NCBI GenBank assembly: GCA_036268055.1
Contig: DATAUW010000006.1
Location: 1-64,000 of the forward strand
Direction: 5' to 3'
From: Verrucomicrobiia bacterium
Lineage (GTDB): Bacteria > Verrucomicrobiota > Verrucomicrobiia > Limisphaerales > Pedosphaeraceae
Length of the DNA: 64,000 bases
Positions within the stretch are counted from its first letter, which is position 1. Each line of letters starts with the position of its first letter. The position numbers and the translations under genes are program-made. This document shows, in pieces, positions 25,761 through 35,500 of the stretch. The notes under the pieces are model-generated. The model saw nothing but the letters and a program-made list of their open reading frames with translations. It ran no database searches and was not told the origin of the DNA.

Positions 25761-26624
25761 GTGACCCAGCCAGCGCCCAGTCTGCTGTTATTGGTCCCGG
25801 CCTATAACGAGGAATCCCGGATCGGCCCGGTGCTCGTCGCTTTTGCCGAATACTTCCAGAAAAATTACGACGGAAAATTCCAACTCGTCGTCGTCCTCAA
25901 CGGCTGCCGCGACAACACGCTCGGCGTCGTCCAGGGCGTTGCCAAAAAATATCCCACGATCAGCGCGCTGGATTTTGCCGAACCGCTTCACAAAGGCGGT
26001 GCGCTCATCGAGGGCCTCAAACTCGCCCCGCGCGCGGACCTCGTTGGCTACGTGGATGCCGATGGCGCGACCGGTCCCGAAGCGTTTCATAAAATCGTCA
26101 AGCTCTGCGACCGCGCCGATTGCGTGATCGGTTCGCGCTGGCTTCCCGGCGCCGTGCTGCATCAGCACCAGACCAAATTGCGCCGTTTCGTGAGCCGCTG
26201 CTTTCATGCAATCGTGCAGTTCCTTCTGCGCTTGAATATTCAAGACACGCAATGCCCGGCGAAAGTGATGAGCCGCCATGCGATTGAAAAGGTTCACAGC
26301 ACCCTGCTCACCGCCGATCTTGCTTTCGACGTCAACCTGCTCTTTTCCCTCAAACGCGCGGGTTTCACGATCCTCGAAGTTCCTATCGAATGGACAGACG
26401 TCGCCGGTTCCAAAGTCACCCAGACCTTGATTCGCTCGTCACTGACGATGTTCCTCTCCGTCGTTCGCCTGCGGCTAATCTATTCGCCATTCTACAGTCC
26501 GTTGCGAAAAGTGTTCGGACCGTTTGAAGCGTGGATTTACAAAAAGCTTCGCGCGCCTGTTCCGCTTCCCGGGCCCGACCCTAAGAGACTTAAAAAGGAA
26601 GAGGAAGAAAACGCGAAGAAATGA
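25761..26624 (+). CDS. Family 2 glycosyltransferase (dolichyl-phosphate-sugar synthase-like)
   Basis: This 287-residue glycosyltransferase of the GT-A fold starts with LLLLVPAYNEESRIGPVL, the nucleotide-sugar binding region. The metal-binding DxD is in LVGYVDADGATGPEAF near residue 95. The DCVIGSRWLPGA stretch and the later IQDTQCPAKVMSR follow the pattern of dolichyl-phosphate mannosyl/glucosyltransferases, which transfer sugar to a polyprenyl phosphate at the inner membrane. No clear transmembrane anchor is present; the C-terminus is basic. It starts with GTG, 50 bases after the sigma-54 regulator, and could share its transcript. Confidence 0.85.
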   Translation: MTQPAPSLLLLVPAYNEESRIGPVLVAFAEYFQKNYDGKFQLVVVLNGCRDNTLGVVQGVAKKYPTISALDFAEPLHKGGALIEGLKLAPRADLVGYVDADGATGPEAFHKIVKLCDRADCVIGSRWLPGAVLHQHQTKLRRFVSRCFHAIVQFLLRLNIQDTQCPAKVMSRHAIEKVHSTLLTADLAFDVNLLFSLKRAGFTILEVPIEWTDVAGSKVTQTLIRSSLTMFLSVVRLRLIYSPFYSPLRKVFGPFEAWIYKKLRAPVPLPGPDPKRLKKEEEENAKK

Positions 26625-26776
26625 ATTTCTGATGTCGCGCAGGTTCGCATCCAAAAATCTATTCATCGGTAAGCCTCGATCCCTTCACAAAACCGTTGCA
26701 CAATTTTTGCTTTTCGCCCAACGTCCATTCTGTCACCTTGATAGCGAGCTTTCAGCGAAATCGGCATTATATCGTT

Positions 26777-27187
26777 ATGAATGATTCCGCAACCCAGGCA
26801 GTAACCGGTTCCAAGAAGTCCATTCTTGTCGTAGATGACTCCGCCAGCGTGGCGGAACTCATCAGCGAAATGCTGTTGAGTTTTGGCTACCATCCGGAAA
26901 TCTGCCTCACCGTCAAGGAAGCGCTCGCAAAATTCGAGGCCAACAAATACGACCTGGTCATCACCGATTACACCATGCCGGGAATGAACGGCGTGGACTT
27001 CGCGAAATTGCTCAAAGAAAGCGCGCCCAGTCAAATCGTGTTGCTCATCACCGGCTCGAATTTCTCCATGACTGAGGCGGCTTCGCGTTCGATGCCCGTG
27101 AATGCAACCTTGCAAAAGCCTTTCTCTGTCCAGGAGTTCCAGGAAGCCGTCGCCAACCTCATCGGCGACGCCAAGGCCCACGCGTAA
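26777..27187 (+). CDS. Single-domain response regulator receiver
   Basis: This 136-residue CheY-like receiver has acidic residues in LVVDDSASV, the phospho-Asp in LVITDYTMPGMNGVDFAKLL and the Lys in TLQKPFSV. There is no output domain and no adjacent kinase on the same strand; it converges with the HDOD-kinase operon ending at 27232. The start was placed at MNDSATQ; the longer frame to 26696 has no domain content. It could be a diffusible receiver for one of the large kinases in the window. Confidence 0.88.
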   Translation: MNDSATQAVTGSKKSILVVDDSASVAELISEMLLSFGYHPEICLTVKEALAKFEANKYDLVITDYTMPGMNGVDFAKLLKESAPSQIVLLITGSNFSMTEAASRSMPVNATLQKPFSVQEFQEAVANLIGDAKAHA

Positions 27188-27231
27188 TTTTAGTCACGGC
27201 TCGCGGGTACGCTCGTCCTCCCTGGAGTGAT

Positions 27232-28386
27232 TTATGCCGCGGCTTCGACGTAGATGGGTTCCTTGATTCCCGAGAGCGAGGAAAAATTTCTTAGGCGATG
27301 GATCAAGGCAGGCGTGATGCGGTTGCCGGCAGCGACGATCATAGTGCCGTTGCGGGTCTCGATGTCGGAGACGAGCAAGTGGCCGACGCGCAGCGCAGGG
27401 AATGCCACGGGAACCGGTGGTTTGGCCGCGTTTTCAGTCACGGGCGTGGCGAGTTTGAAGCAGCCGCAGATCGCTTCGAGAATGTCGGGATCATACCAGC
27501 CCTGGCGGTTGCGTAACTGTTCGAGCGCGAGTCCGCGAGACACTCCCCCGGCCTCGACTTGCGTGAGGTCGAACAGTGCCTTGAGCAAACGCGCGCCGAG
27601 CGGGATGTCGTGGCCGGCGATGCCATCGTTGGGAAACCCGGCGCCGTTGAAGCGTTTGTTCTGGTATAAAATAATCCTGGAGACTTCCTCAAGCCGCGGA
27701 ATTTGGGCGAGAAGATTCGCGCCGACCGCCGGGATGCGCGCGAACATCTCATGCTCCTGCGCGACGAGCGTGTGGCCGATGCGGGCCTTGAGCACAACCT
27801 CGGGCGGGATGGTGACCTGGCCGATGTGGGCGAGCGTGGCGGCGACTTCCAACTGCCAGACGCGGCCGATTTTCATGTAGGCGGCCAGCGCGCGAATGTC
27901 GTTGCGCAAAGTTTCCGTATGGCCGAGCGATTTCGTTTCGGTGAGCGCGAGGATTTCGGAAAGCACTTTGATGCTGCCGCTCAAGGTGTTTTCAAGCAAC
28001 TCGCGCTCGGCGGTGATGAGTTGATGCTGGCGCAACGCGGCTTCGAGCGCGTCGGCCAATTTTTCACTCGTGCAGGGTTTGTTGAGAAAGCGGAAGATGC
28101 AGCCTTCATTGATGGCCTCGATGGCTGTGCCCTGATCGGCGTTGCCAGTGAGCATGAGACGGACGACTTCGGGCGCGAGCGCCTTGACCTTTGTCAGAAA
28201 TTCCACGCCGTTCATCTCAGGCATGCGCATGTCGGCGACGACGACCGCGTAATCCTGGTCGTTCTGGAGAATGGCAAGTCCTTCGTTCGGCCCGGGCGCA
28301 GTCTCGACGGAAAATTGTTTGCGCAACTGCCGCTGAAACGCGGCGAGCACGTTGGGTTCATCATCCACAAAGAGAATTTTTTTCAC
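27232..28386 (-). CDS. Receiver + degenerate HD-GYP-like protein
   Basis: This 384-residue protein has a receiver at about 1-120 (KKILFVDDEPNVL, phospho-Asp in VVVADMRMPEMNG, Lys in RFLNKPCTSEKL). A helical domain resembling HD-GYP phosphodiesterases of the RpfG type follows. The metal-binding residues look lost: the usual HD pair falls in TLAHIGQVTIP, with no Asp, the HHE stretch is YQNKRFNG, and GYP is replaced by GAGFPND. It is therefore probably not an active cyclic-di-GMP hydrolase but a binding or scaffolding protein. The GTG start overlaps the upstream stop as GTGA. It is the last gene of a four-gene operon. Confidence 0.8.
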   Translation of the reverse strand: MKKILFVDDEPNVLAAFQRQLRKQFSVETAPGPNEGLAILQNDQDYAVVVADMRMPEMNGVEFLTKVKALAPEVVRLMLTGNADQGTAIEAINEGCIFRFLNKPCTSEKLADALEAALRQHQLITAERELLENTLSGSIKVLSEILALTETKSLGHTETLRNDIRALAAYMKIGRVWQLEVAATLAHIGQVTIPPEVVLKARIGHTLVAQEHEMFARIPAVGANLLAQIPRLEEVSRIILYQNKRFNGAGFPNDGIAGHDIPLGARLLKALFDLTQVEAGGVSRGLALEQLRNRQGWYDPDILEAICGCFKLATPVTENAAKPPVPVAFPALRVGHLLVSDIETRNGTMIVAAGNRITPALIHRLRNFSSLSGIKEPIYVEAAA

Positions 28387-29594
28387 GCAGCGCTCCTTCC
28401 GAAAAGCCCTTCGCCGGGGATGTGACGCCACACCTGCGCGCGTTCCCACATGCCGATCTGGCCAAGATAATTATAATCCATTTGCGGCAGCAACGTGGCA
28501 CCCAAGCCTTCGGCGCGCTCGTGCGCAAGGACATTGCTCGCGTGAACCATGCTTAGCGGACCAAACTGGCGGCCGCGGCATTGGCGCGGGGAATGATGAA
28601 AAACGGCGGCTTCGACCAGCGAAATCGGCAGTCCCCACAAGCCCAACAGATAACCGCCGACCTCGGCGTGGCTCGCGCCGAAAACTTCTTTTTCAACCTC
28701 GACCAGCGGAGTTTGTTCGTCACGCGAGCGCTTCATCGCGGCGGCGTATTCCTGCGGAAGATTCGCGATGAACACGAGCCGGCCGACGTCATGCAACAAA
28801 CCTGCGGTAAAAGATTCCTCAACGATATTGCTTTCCTGGCGTTCCCATTGCGCGATGCGCCGGGCGGTCGCGGCAGTGGCGAGGCTGTGCTGCCAAAGAT
28901 TTTGCAGCGAAAGTTCGCCGTCCGTTTTATTTTCAAATTCGGAAAAAACATGGATGCCCAGCACGAGCGATTTGATCGTCTCAAGGCCGAGTTGGGAAAC
29001 GGCTTCAGTGGGGTCGGTCAACTGGCGGCGCAAACCGAAGAAGGCGGAATTCACCAACTGCAACATCTTCGCGGTCATGCCGGGATCCTGCGCGATGGTG
29101 ACACCGACGTTTTCCAGCGTGGCCTGCGGTGAACCGAGTTCCTTCAAAATTTCAAAATAGAGCGACGGCATGCTGGGGAGCGTGCCCATGCGCGAGACGA
29201 TGGCCTTCAACTTCTCATTATTGATCCACTCATCCATGTCGAGCGCGCGGCCAACGACATCCTTCAAAGTTTCAGCGTTACACGGCTTCGTCAAAAATTG
29301 ATGCGTGCCGCTCAGGCAATCCATGATCATCTCGAGATCGGAGAAGCCGGAAAGAATGACGCGCACGGTCTTGGGATGGAGCCGCGCGATTTCGTTCAAC
29401 AACTGCGCGCCGTTCATCTCGGGCATGCGCATGTCGGAGACGACGACATCCGCGGGACGCTCCGCCATCAGTTGCAGCGCGACCGTGCCGCTCGTGGCGA
29501 AACGCATCGCCCACGTGTCGCGCATCGAGTGAAGCGAGCGCTGCAAGGCTTCCAGGATGAACGGCTCATCATCAACGAATAGAATCTGTTTCAT
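28383..29594 (-). CDS. Receiver + HDOD domain response regulator
   Basis: This 403-residue protein has a receiver at about 1-125 (QILFVDDEPFILEA, phospho-Asp in VVVSDMRMPEMNGAQLL, Lys in QFLTKPCNAETL). An HDOD domain at about 140-340 follows (LPSMPSLYFEILKELGSP, IAQDPGMTAKMLQLVNSAFFG, SFTAGLLHDVGRLVFIANLP, VFGASHAEVGGYLLGLWGLP). HDOD domains are HD-like output modules in bacterial signalling and usually lack full phosphohydrolase metal ligands. It overlaps the upstream kinase by ATGA, so the pair is likely co-translated and functionally linked. Confidence 0.92.
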   Translation of the reverse strand: MKQILFVDDEPFILEALQRSLHSMRDTWAMRFATSGTVALQLMAERPADVVVSDMRMPEMNGAQLLNEIARLHPKTVRVILSGFSDLEMIMDCLSGTHQFLTKPCNAETLKDVVGRALDMDEWINNEKLKAIVSRMGTLPSMPSLYFEILKELGSPQATLENVGVTIAQDPGMTAKMLQLVNSAFFGLRRQLTDPTEAVSQLGLETIKSLVLGIHVFSEFENKTDGELSLQNLWQHSLATAATARRIAQWERQESNIVEESFTAGLLHDVGRLVFIANLPQEYAAAMKRSRDEQTPLVEVEKEVFGASHAEVGGYLLGLWGLPISLVEAAVFHHSPRQCRGRQFGPLSMVHASNVLAHERAEGLGATLLPQMDYNYLGQIGMWERAQVWRHIPGEGLFGRSAA

Positions 29595-32008
29595 CTTGTG
29601 GTCTCCGATTTTTTGCGGGCGGGTGGTTGGAGCGGCAGGCGGATGATGAACACCGTGCCAACATTCATTTCCGTTTCAAAAAGCAGTTGCCCCTGATGCT
29701 GGTCCACGATCACCGCATGCGCGATGGCGAGGCCCTGGCCGGTGCCGCGGCCGACGGGCTTGGTCGTGAAAAAAGGATCGAAGATTTTCCCGCGAATTTT
29801 CTCAGGGATGCCCGTGCCGGTATCGCGAATGCGGATCTCCACCGATTCGCCGCATAGATGCGTGCTCGCGGTGATGACGCCCAGGCCTTTCGTGCCGTTG
29901 CCCACGACATCGGCGATCGCGTGCGCGGCATTGACGACGAGATTGAGGATGACCTGGTTGAGTTCGCCGGGCAGGCAGGGGATCTGCGGCAGCGCCGGGT
30001 CGAAATCGGTGACGATCTTGGCGACGTATTTCCATTCATTGCCGGCGACGGTGAGCGTGGTCTGCACCGCCTTGTTGATATCAATCGGCGTTTTCTCGCC
30101 CGTGCCGGGATGCGAAAAATCCTTCATCGCGCGCACGATGCGAGCTACGCGGTCCACGCCTTCAAGTGATTGCTGAATGGCGCCGGGAATTTCCTTCATC
30201 AGAAATTCGACGTTGCTCCGTTGCGCCGCGCTCTCTACTTCGGCGATTAATTCGGGCGTGATGCTGTTTTCCTTCGCGGCGTGGAAAAGATTTTCGTATT
30301 GCGCTTGCAGCTTTTGGAGATCGCCAAAGGAATCCTGAAGAAAGCGGATGTTGTCGCCGATGTATTGCGTCGGCGTATTGATCTCGTGGGCGATGCCCGC
30401 CGCGAGCTGGCCGATGGATTCCATTTTTTGCGCGTGGCGCAACTGGATTTCCATGCCACGCCGCTCAGTCTCAGCGAGCTTGCGTTCCGTGATGTCGTTG
30501 CCGAAGCCGATGAGTTCCGCGAGCGCGCCAGAGTCATCGAGTTTGTTGAGGGAATTCCAACTCACGGTGCGTTTCTGGCCGGTCTTGGTGGTCAGCACCA
30601 TTTCATAATCGCGCACGGGGCCTTTTTCCAAATCGCGAAAAAATTGTTCCACCTGCTGCTGCCCTTCGCCGGGATAACAAAGTTGCCACCAGTTTTTGCC
30701 GATCAATTCGGCGGGCGAATAACCGGTGTGCTGCATGATTGAGGGATTGACGAACGTCGTCGTGCCGTCGGGCGCGATACCCACGACCAGCGCGGGCGTC
30801 TCGCGGATGATTTGATCAATGTAATCGCGTTCGCGCTTGAGGTCGTCCTCGGCCTGGCGGCGTTCCACGAATTGGCCGATGGTGCTGCCGATGACGGCGA
30901 AAGTCTGGAGTGTATCGCGATCGCGTTCGCGGATGTCGCGCGTGAGAAATTCCATCACGCCGATCATTTTCTTGCCGGCGTAAATTGGAAAACCGATGGC
31001 CCCGTGCAAGCCACTGATGGTAGCAGAAGCGCTTCGGCGAAAATCTTCGTGGGAAATGTCCCGAGTCCATACGACCTGTCCGCTGCTCCAAACGCGGCCG
31101 GGAATTCCGACACCCGGCTCAAGCGTGAGTTCACGGCTGAGATCAATGAACGCATCGAGCGCAATATCGGAGACGTGCCAATGATTGGCGAGGCGCAGGA
31201 CATTGGCCTGCGCATCCACCTGCCAGAGCGCGCCCCATTCCCAATCAAGGCTGCGGCAAACGATTTGAAAAATAATTTCGACGGCATCGCTGAGCGTGGC
31301 GGCGGGAGCGAGCGCCTGGCTGACGGAATATTGCGTGACGAGGCGGCGTTCGGCTTGTTTGTTTTCGACGATCTTGCGTTGGAGCGAAAGATTGGCTTCC
31401 TGGAGTTTGGCCGTGCGTTCGCTGACGAGTTTTTGGAGGCGTTGAAGATGGCTTTGGGCCTGGTGCGAGAGGTCCCATTTTTCCGCGAGCGAATAGGCGA
31501 CCTGCCGGACTTCCGTCATGTCGAACGGCTTCTTCATGATCAGCAGCCGGTCGCTGTGGCCGAATTTGCGGATCAGATCATGCCAAGAAAAATCCGTATA
31601 ACCGGTGCAGATGACAATTTGCAGGTCGTAACATTCCTTCCAGATGTGGCCGATGGTTTCGATGCCATCCCAGCCGGGCGGCATGCGCATGTCAATAAAA
31701 GCCATCGTGTAGGGACGCTCCTCGGCGAGCGCCTTGCGGACGAGTTCGAGCCCTTGCTGGCCTTGAAAAGCAAAATCAATTTCAAACTGCGGAAAGTCCG
31801 CCGCGGGAGGTTCCTCGGTCATGACCGCAGGTGACGATGCCGATTCCGCTTCAGTGCCGGGAAACGGTTTGAAGGTGCGGGGCGCGGGAGTCGTGCTGTC
31901 CGCCACCGGAGGCGGGTCCGGCATCTGCGAAAGCATCAACGAAAAAACCCGGTGCATCCCCTCATCGTCATCCACGACCAGAATCCGGTAAGGCTGGGCG
32001 AGTTTCAT
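29591..32008 (-). CDS. Receiver-GAF-PAS sensor histidine kinase
   Basis: This 805-residue cytoplasmic kinase has no transmembrane helix. A receiver at about 1-170 begins [14 protein letters not shown] and contains an extra ~45-residue Pro/Ala/Glu-rich insertion before [14 protein letters not shown] coiled-coil stretch (~185-225), a GAF domain (~230-370) and a PAS domain (~395-510, [19 protein letters not shown]) follow. The HisKA region reads [20 protein letters not shown], with the phospho-accepting His, and the ATPase domain has [20 protein letters not shown] and [12 protein letters not shown]. The N-terminal receiver suggests input from another kinase, making a relay with the two receivers encoded downstream. 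Confidence 0.93.
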   Translation of the reverse strand: MKLAQPYRILVVDDDEGMHRVFSLMLSQMPDPPPVADSTTPAPRTFKPFPGTEAESASSPAVMTEEPPAADFPQFEIDFAFQGQQGLELVRKALAEERPYTMAFIDMRMPPGWDGIETIGHIWKECYDLQIVICTGYTDFSWHDLIRKFGHSDRLLIMKKPFDMTEVRQVAYSLAEKWDLSHQAQSHLQRLQKLVSERTAKLQEANLSLQRKIVENKQAERRLVTQYSVSQALAPAATLSDAVEIIFQIVCRSLDWEWGALWQVDAQANVLRLANHWHVSDIALDAFIDLSRELTLEPGVGIPGRVWSSGQVVWTRDISHEDFRRSASATISGLHGAIGFPIYAGKKMIGVMEFLTRDIRERDRDTLQTFAVIGSTIGQFVERRQAEDDLKRERDYIDQIIRETPALVVGIAPDGTTTFVNPSIMQHTGYSPAELIGKNWWQLCYPGEGQQQVEQFFRDLEKGPVRDYEMVLTTKTGQKRTVSWNSLNKLDDSGALAELIGFGNDITERKLAETERRGMEIQLRHAQKMESIGQLAAGIAHEINTPTQYIGDNIRFLQDSFGDLQKLQAQYENLFHAAKENSITPELIAEVESAAQRSNVEFLMKEIPGAIQQSLEGVDRVARIVRAMKDFSHPGTGEKTPIDINKAVQTTLTVAGNEWKYVAKIVTDFDPALPQIPCLPGELNQVILNLVVNAAHAIADVVGNGTKGLGVITASTHLCGESVEIRIRDTGTGIPEKIRGKIFDPFFTTKPVGRGTGQGLAIAHAVIVDQHQGQLLFETEMNVGTVFIIRLPLQPPARKKSETTR

Positions 32009-32029
32009 AACGAGGTGGGCGAAGCGGGG

Positions 32030-32947
32030 TTAGATCATGCCTTCGAGGATCGTGGGAATCCGTTCCAGGCTGCGTTTGAGAGCGGCGCGGGTGATGGCGC
32101 GTTCCTCGTCTTTTTGATGTCCGAAAAGGATTTTCCAGCCGCTGGCAGCCAGCCAATTTTCCTCAGTGACTTCGTTGCGATTACCGCTGTTGCCGATTTT
32201 GGCATGGCGGACAAGGAGGTCGGCCACTTGCACCGCGGCGACGACTGAGGCGTGTTCCTGGGCCTTCTCGGGATGATGATGATATTGGACGATCTCGATG
32301 AATACTTCGGGCAGCGTTTGTTTCTTGAGATAGAGCGCGCCGAGTTCCGCGTGGTCAATGCCGAGAATTTCCCGCTCGAGTTCGAGCAAATCCTGTTCGG
32401 TGTCTTTGCGGTTGATGTAGATCTCCGCGAAATGATCGGGGAAGGCGGATGCCATCGCAATCTTACCCACGTCGTGAATCAAACCGGCGACGTAATCAAT
32501 TTCGCCCTTTTGCGATTGGACGATGTCAATGACTTCGCGGGTCATGAGCGCGGTGCCGATGCAATGCTGCCAGAAAGCGCGCCAGGCGAAACGCTGGTCG
32601 CCGCCGAGCTTTTGAAAATCCTCGATGATCGGCGTGACCATCGCGAGCTGGCGGATTTGGCGGACGCCGAGATAAAAAACCGCTTCCTCAATGTTCTTGA
32701 TCGGGCGCGAAATGCCGTAGTAAACCGAGTTGACGAGCCGCAGCAGGCGCGAGGTGAGGCTGGGATCGCGCCGGATGATCTCGGCGATCTGCGAGGTGTA
32801 GCGCTGGTCGGCGCTCAACAAATCCTTGAGGGCGTTCTCGATGCTGCCGAGCGAAGGCAGGCAGGGGCAACCCTTTAAGCGGTTTTCAATTTGTGACCGG
32901 TCCAGTTTTTGTAACTTGGCCGGCGGTGCTGTTAAAACAGAAATCAT
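32030..32947 (-). CDS. HDOD domain protein
   Basis: This 305-residue single-domain HDOD protein is the first gene of the four-gene operon. Motifs are CPCLPSLGSIENALKDLLS, IIRRDPSLTSRLLRLVNSVYYG, AGLIHDVGKIAMASAFP and LGIDHAELGALYLKKQTLPEVFI. Unlike many HDOD proteins it keeps a His-Asp pair in LIHDVGK and a downstream His-His in VQYHHHPEKAQ, so residual metal binding is conceivable. It is separated from the kinase start by 21 bases. HDOD proteins act in signalling output, often with chemotaxis-like systems. Confidence 0.9.
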   Translation of the reverse strand: MISVLTAPPAKLQKLDRSQIENRLKGCPCLPSLGSIENALKDLLSADQRYTSQIAEIIRRDPSLTSRLLRLVNSVYYGISRPIKNIEEAVFYLGVRQIRQLAMVTPIIEDFQKLGGDQRFAWRAFWQHCIGTALMTREVIDIVQSQKGEIDYVAGLIHDVGKIAMASAFPDHFAEIYINRKDTEQDLLELEREILGIDHAELGALYLKKQTLPEVFIEIVQYHHHPEKAQEHASVVAAVQVADLLVRHAKIGNSGNRNEVTEENWLAASGWKILFGHQKDEERAITRAALKRSLERIPTILEGMI

Positions 32948-33128
32948 CTCATCATTTGCATCGTCAAAATCCTGCGGGAGTTAAGCGCGGAAATGCACTT
33001 TTTTTGAAATTCACGCCGCGGTTAAGTCCGTGGTGGAAAGTGCCGATAGTTTTGCAGGGTGAACGCGGCCAGAAACCGCACCCGATGAATTCATAAATTC
33101 AAACCGGCCCGCGCCGGAAAAGTTCATT

Positions 33129-33632
33129 TTGCAAAACATACGCCTTAAATCGGAAAAGCGCAGCTGGTCCTCAAGCCGGTGGGCGATTTTATTTTTGCTG
33201 GCCGCAGCCTTGAACCTCACGGCGGTGGCGGCGGAAGGGCCGGGTTATTTGCGAACGGTGGGTCCGGTGGGACTGCGATTTTTTCCCATGCCAGTGCCGA
33301 TGACCAATCAAATTGTTTTGCCGCCACCACCGCCGCCCATCGAGCCGGTGGTCGTTCCCAAAGCGGATACGAACGCAGTGGTTGTGCCGCCGCCGGTCGA
33401 ACATGAAGCGATCACCAACGAGGCGTCGAGCCTGCCGCCCGCGCTGCCGGAACCGCAACGCTCGGACGATGTGGTCTCGCCGCAGGTGTTCCTCAAATAT
33501 TTTAACAAGAGCACGAATGGCGTGAGCGGAACCAATGGCAGTTCGGCGACGGTCGCCGCGCCGCTGGATTTCACGCCGCCGAAGGCCGCTGAACCCGCGC
33601 CGAGCAAGGCCGCTTACTCGACCGGCCCATGA
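33129..33632 (+). CDS. Secreted proline-rich protein
   Basis: This 167-residue protein starts with TTG, after a GGAAAAG site. An N-terminal signal peptide (WAILFLLAAALNLTAVAAE) is followed by a Pro/Val-rich low-complexity region (IVLPPPPPPIEPVVVP) and a Ser/Ala/Pro-rich tail. No catalytic domain is seen. It overlaps the TPR gene downstream by ATGA, so both are likely co-expressed envelope proteins; the Pro-rich part could span periplasm or anchor to a partner. Family unknown. Confidence 0.65.
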   Translation: MQNIRLKSEKRSWSSSRWAILFLLAAALNLTAVAAEGPGYLRTVGPVGLRFFPMPVPMTNQIVLPPPPPPIEPVVVPKADTNAVVVPPPVEHEAITNEASSLPPALPEPQRSDDVVSPQVFLKYFNKSTNGVSGTNGSSATVAAPLDFTPPKAAEPAPSKAAYSTGP

Positions 33633-35065
33633 AGATTTTGAATTCGCATATTTTTTGGCCGATGAAACATTTGTCCCGGATATTTTGTGCGCGCGTATTT
33701 TTGTTAGCCGCAGCGATGCTCGTGGCGGCCCCGATTTCGTTGCTAGCGGAAGGCGCGGCGGCGAATGCCACCAACGCGGTTTCGGCGGCTGATTCGACCA
33801 AGACGAATTCCACCGCCGCTTTCCTGGCCACGGCTCCGACAAATGACCTCACGGCCGAACCTGCTCCAGCCTTGGGCGCGTTTCCAACTCCGGGGACGAT
33901 AGTGGCCGTTGCGTCGAACGTGGTGGACCATATAAAGGATTTTCAGACGATGCTCGACCTCGCGCGCGATCAACGCCGCGCGAAGGATTTCACTTCGGCG
34001 GAATTGACGCTGGTGACCATTTTGGAAACCAACGCGCCGCCGGAATTGCGCCGGCTCGCCTTGTTTGAAATGGCGCTCGTCGCGCAGGACGAAAATCAAC
34101 TCGTCAAGGCGCAGCAGGTTTTCGCGCAATACGTCCACACGTATCCCGACGATCCGAGCGTGCCGGAAGTGATGCTGCGACAGGCCTCGCTGTATCGTCA
34201 GATGGGCGTGAACACACTCGCGATCTCGAAGTATTACGCGGTCATGTCCAGCGCGCTCAATCTGAAGCTCGACAACATGGATTACTACAAGAAGCTGGTG
34301 TTGCAGGCGCAAATCGAAATTGCGGATACGTATTATCTCGAAGGAAAATATGACGAGGCCTCGGACTTTTTCAATCGCATCCTAAAGGCCAATGCGCCCG
34401 ACCTAAACAAGATACCGATCCAATTTAAATTGATCCGCTGCCTTTCCTACATGACCAACAACACCGAGACGGTTGCGCGTTCGCAGGTGTTTTTGGATCT
34501 GCACACGAACTCCACGGACATTCCCGAGGTGCGTTTTATTTTGGCGTCGGCATTGAAAAAGCTGGGGCGCAATCACGAGGCGATGAAGCAGGTGCTGTTG
34601 CTGTTGCAATCACAGCAGGAAAATGTGAAGAAGAATCCCGAGACGTGGATTTACTGGCAGCAGCGGGCGGGCAACGAAATTGCGAACCAGCTTTATAAGG
34701 AAGGCGATTATTTTAGCGCGCTGCAAATTTATTTGAGCCTGGCGGATTTGAACCAGTCGCCTGCGTGGCAGTTGCCGGTATGGTATCAGGCGGGATTGGT
34801 CTATGAGCAGCTTCAGCAATGGCAGAAGGCCACGGAGACTTACACGAAGATTTTGTCGCGCCAAAAGGAATTGACGCCGGAGGTTTCCACGCCCACGCTG
34901 GCTTCACTGATGGAAATGTCGAAGTGGCGCAAAGATTATATTGATTGGATGCAGAAGGCGCGCATGTCCAGCCAGGCGTATCAACCGGCGGTTCCCGCGA
35001 TGCCCGCGGACACCGGCGCTCCGACCGCAACTCCGCCCGCGCCTTCAGCCGCAACCAACCCGTGA
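33629..35065 (+). CDS. Exported tetratricopeptide-repeat protein
   Basis: This 478-residue protein has an N-terminal signal sequence (SRIFCARVFLLAAAMLVAAPISLLAEG) and an array of TPR-type helical repeats from about residue 105 to 430. Examples are AKDFTSAELTLVTILETNAPPE, IADTYYLEGKYDEASDFFNRIL and VYEQLQQWQKATETYTKIL. The tail is Pro/Ala-rich. TPR proteins like this act as periplasmic scaffolds (BamD/YbgF-like), but no specific match is claimed. The start overlaps the previous gene as ATGA; a Met 11 codons later (33662) also gives a good signal peptide. Confidence 0.8.
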   Translation: MKILNSHIFWPMKHLSRIFCARVFLLAAAMLVAAPISLLAEGAAANATNAVSAADSTKTNSTAAFLATAPTNDLTAEPAPALGAFPTPGTIVAVASNVVDHIKDFQTMLDLARDQRRAKDFTSAELTLVTILETNAPPELRRLALFEMALVAQDENQLVKAQQVFAQYVHTYPDDPSVPEVMLRQASLYRQMGVNTLAISKYYAVMSSALNLKLDNMDYYKKLVLQAQIEIADTYYLEGKYDEASDFFNRILKANAPDLNKIPIQFKLIRCLSYMTNNTETVARSQVFLDLHTNSTDIPEVRFILASALKKLGRNHEAMKQVLLLLQSQQENVKKNPETWIYWQQRAGNEIANQLYKEGDYFSALQIYLSLADLNQSPAWQLPVWYQAGLVYEQLQQWQKATETYTKILSRQKELTPEVSTPTLASLMEMSKWRKDYIDWMQKARMSSQAYQPAVPAMPADTGAPTATPPAPSAATNP

Positions 35066-35071
35066 CGTGAA

Positions 35072-35491
35072 ATGAGCTTGCCGCAGGAAATCGTCGCCGA
35101 CTTGCAGGCGCGACTCGACCTCTGCCAGGAGTTGCTAGGCGTGATCGAGCGCGAAGCCCAGGCCTTGCGCCGGGCCGATCAGCCGTCGCTGTTCGAGTTT
35201 TATCAAATCAGAAAAAACTTGCTTCCCCGCCTCAATCAGTCGCTAGATACATTGCGAAGGCACCGTGCGAACTGGCAACAGTACAGCCAGGACGAACGCG
35301 CCCGGCATCCCGAGATAGGCATGTTACTGCGGCAGAACCAGGACCTGACCATGAAGCTCATCGTGCTCGACCGCGAGAACGAGCAAAGCCTCCTGCGTCG
35401 CGGAATGGTTCCGGCCCGCGAGTTGCCCTCGGTGAACCGCCAGCGGCCGCATTTCGTCGCTGACTTGTATCGCCGCCAGGGCACGAGCTAG
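35072..35491 (+). CDS. Coiled-coil protein, weakly FlgN-like
   Basis: This 139-residue all-helical, charged protein has heptad character across LDLCQELLGVIEREAQALRR, a central KNLLPRLNQSL, and the C-terminal LDRENEQSLLRRGMVP. The layout recalls FlgN-type export chaperones, in which an N-terminal helical bundle is followed by an amphipathic C-terminal segment ending in Asn/Glu-x-x-LLRRG. No flagellar genes are in the window, so this is a tentative likeness. It is eight bases after the TPR gene and just before a sigma-54 activator of the kind that controls flagella. Confidence 0.5.
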   Translation: MSLPQEIVADLQARLDLCQELLGVIEREAQALRRADQPSLFEFYQIRKNLLPRLNQSLDTLRRHRANWQQYSQDERARHPEIGMLLRQNQDLTMKLIVLDRENEQSLLRRGMVPARELPSVNRQRPHFVADLYRRQGTS

Positions 35492-35500
35492 CGCTGATCC

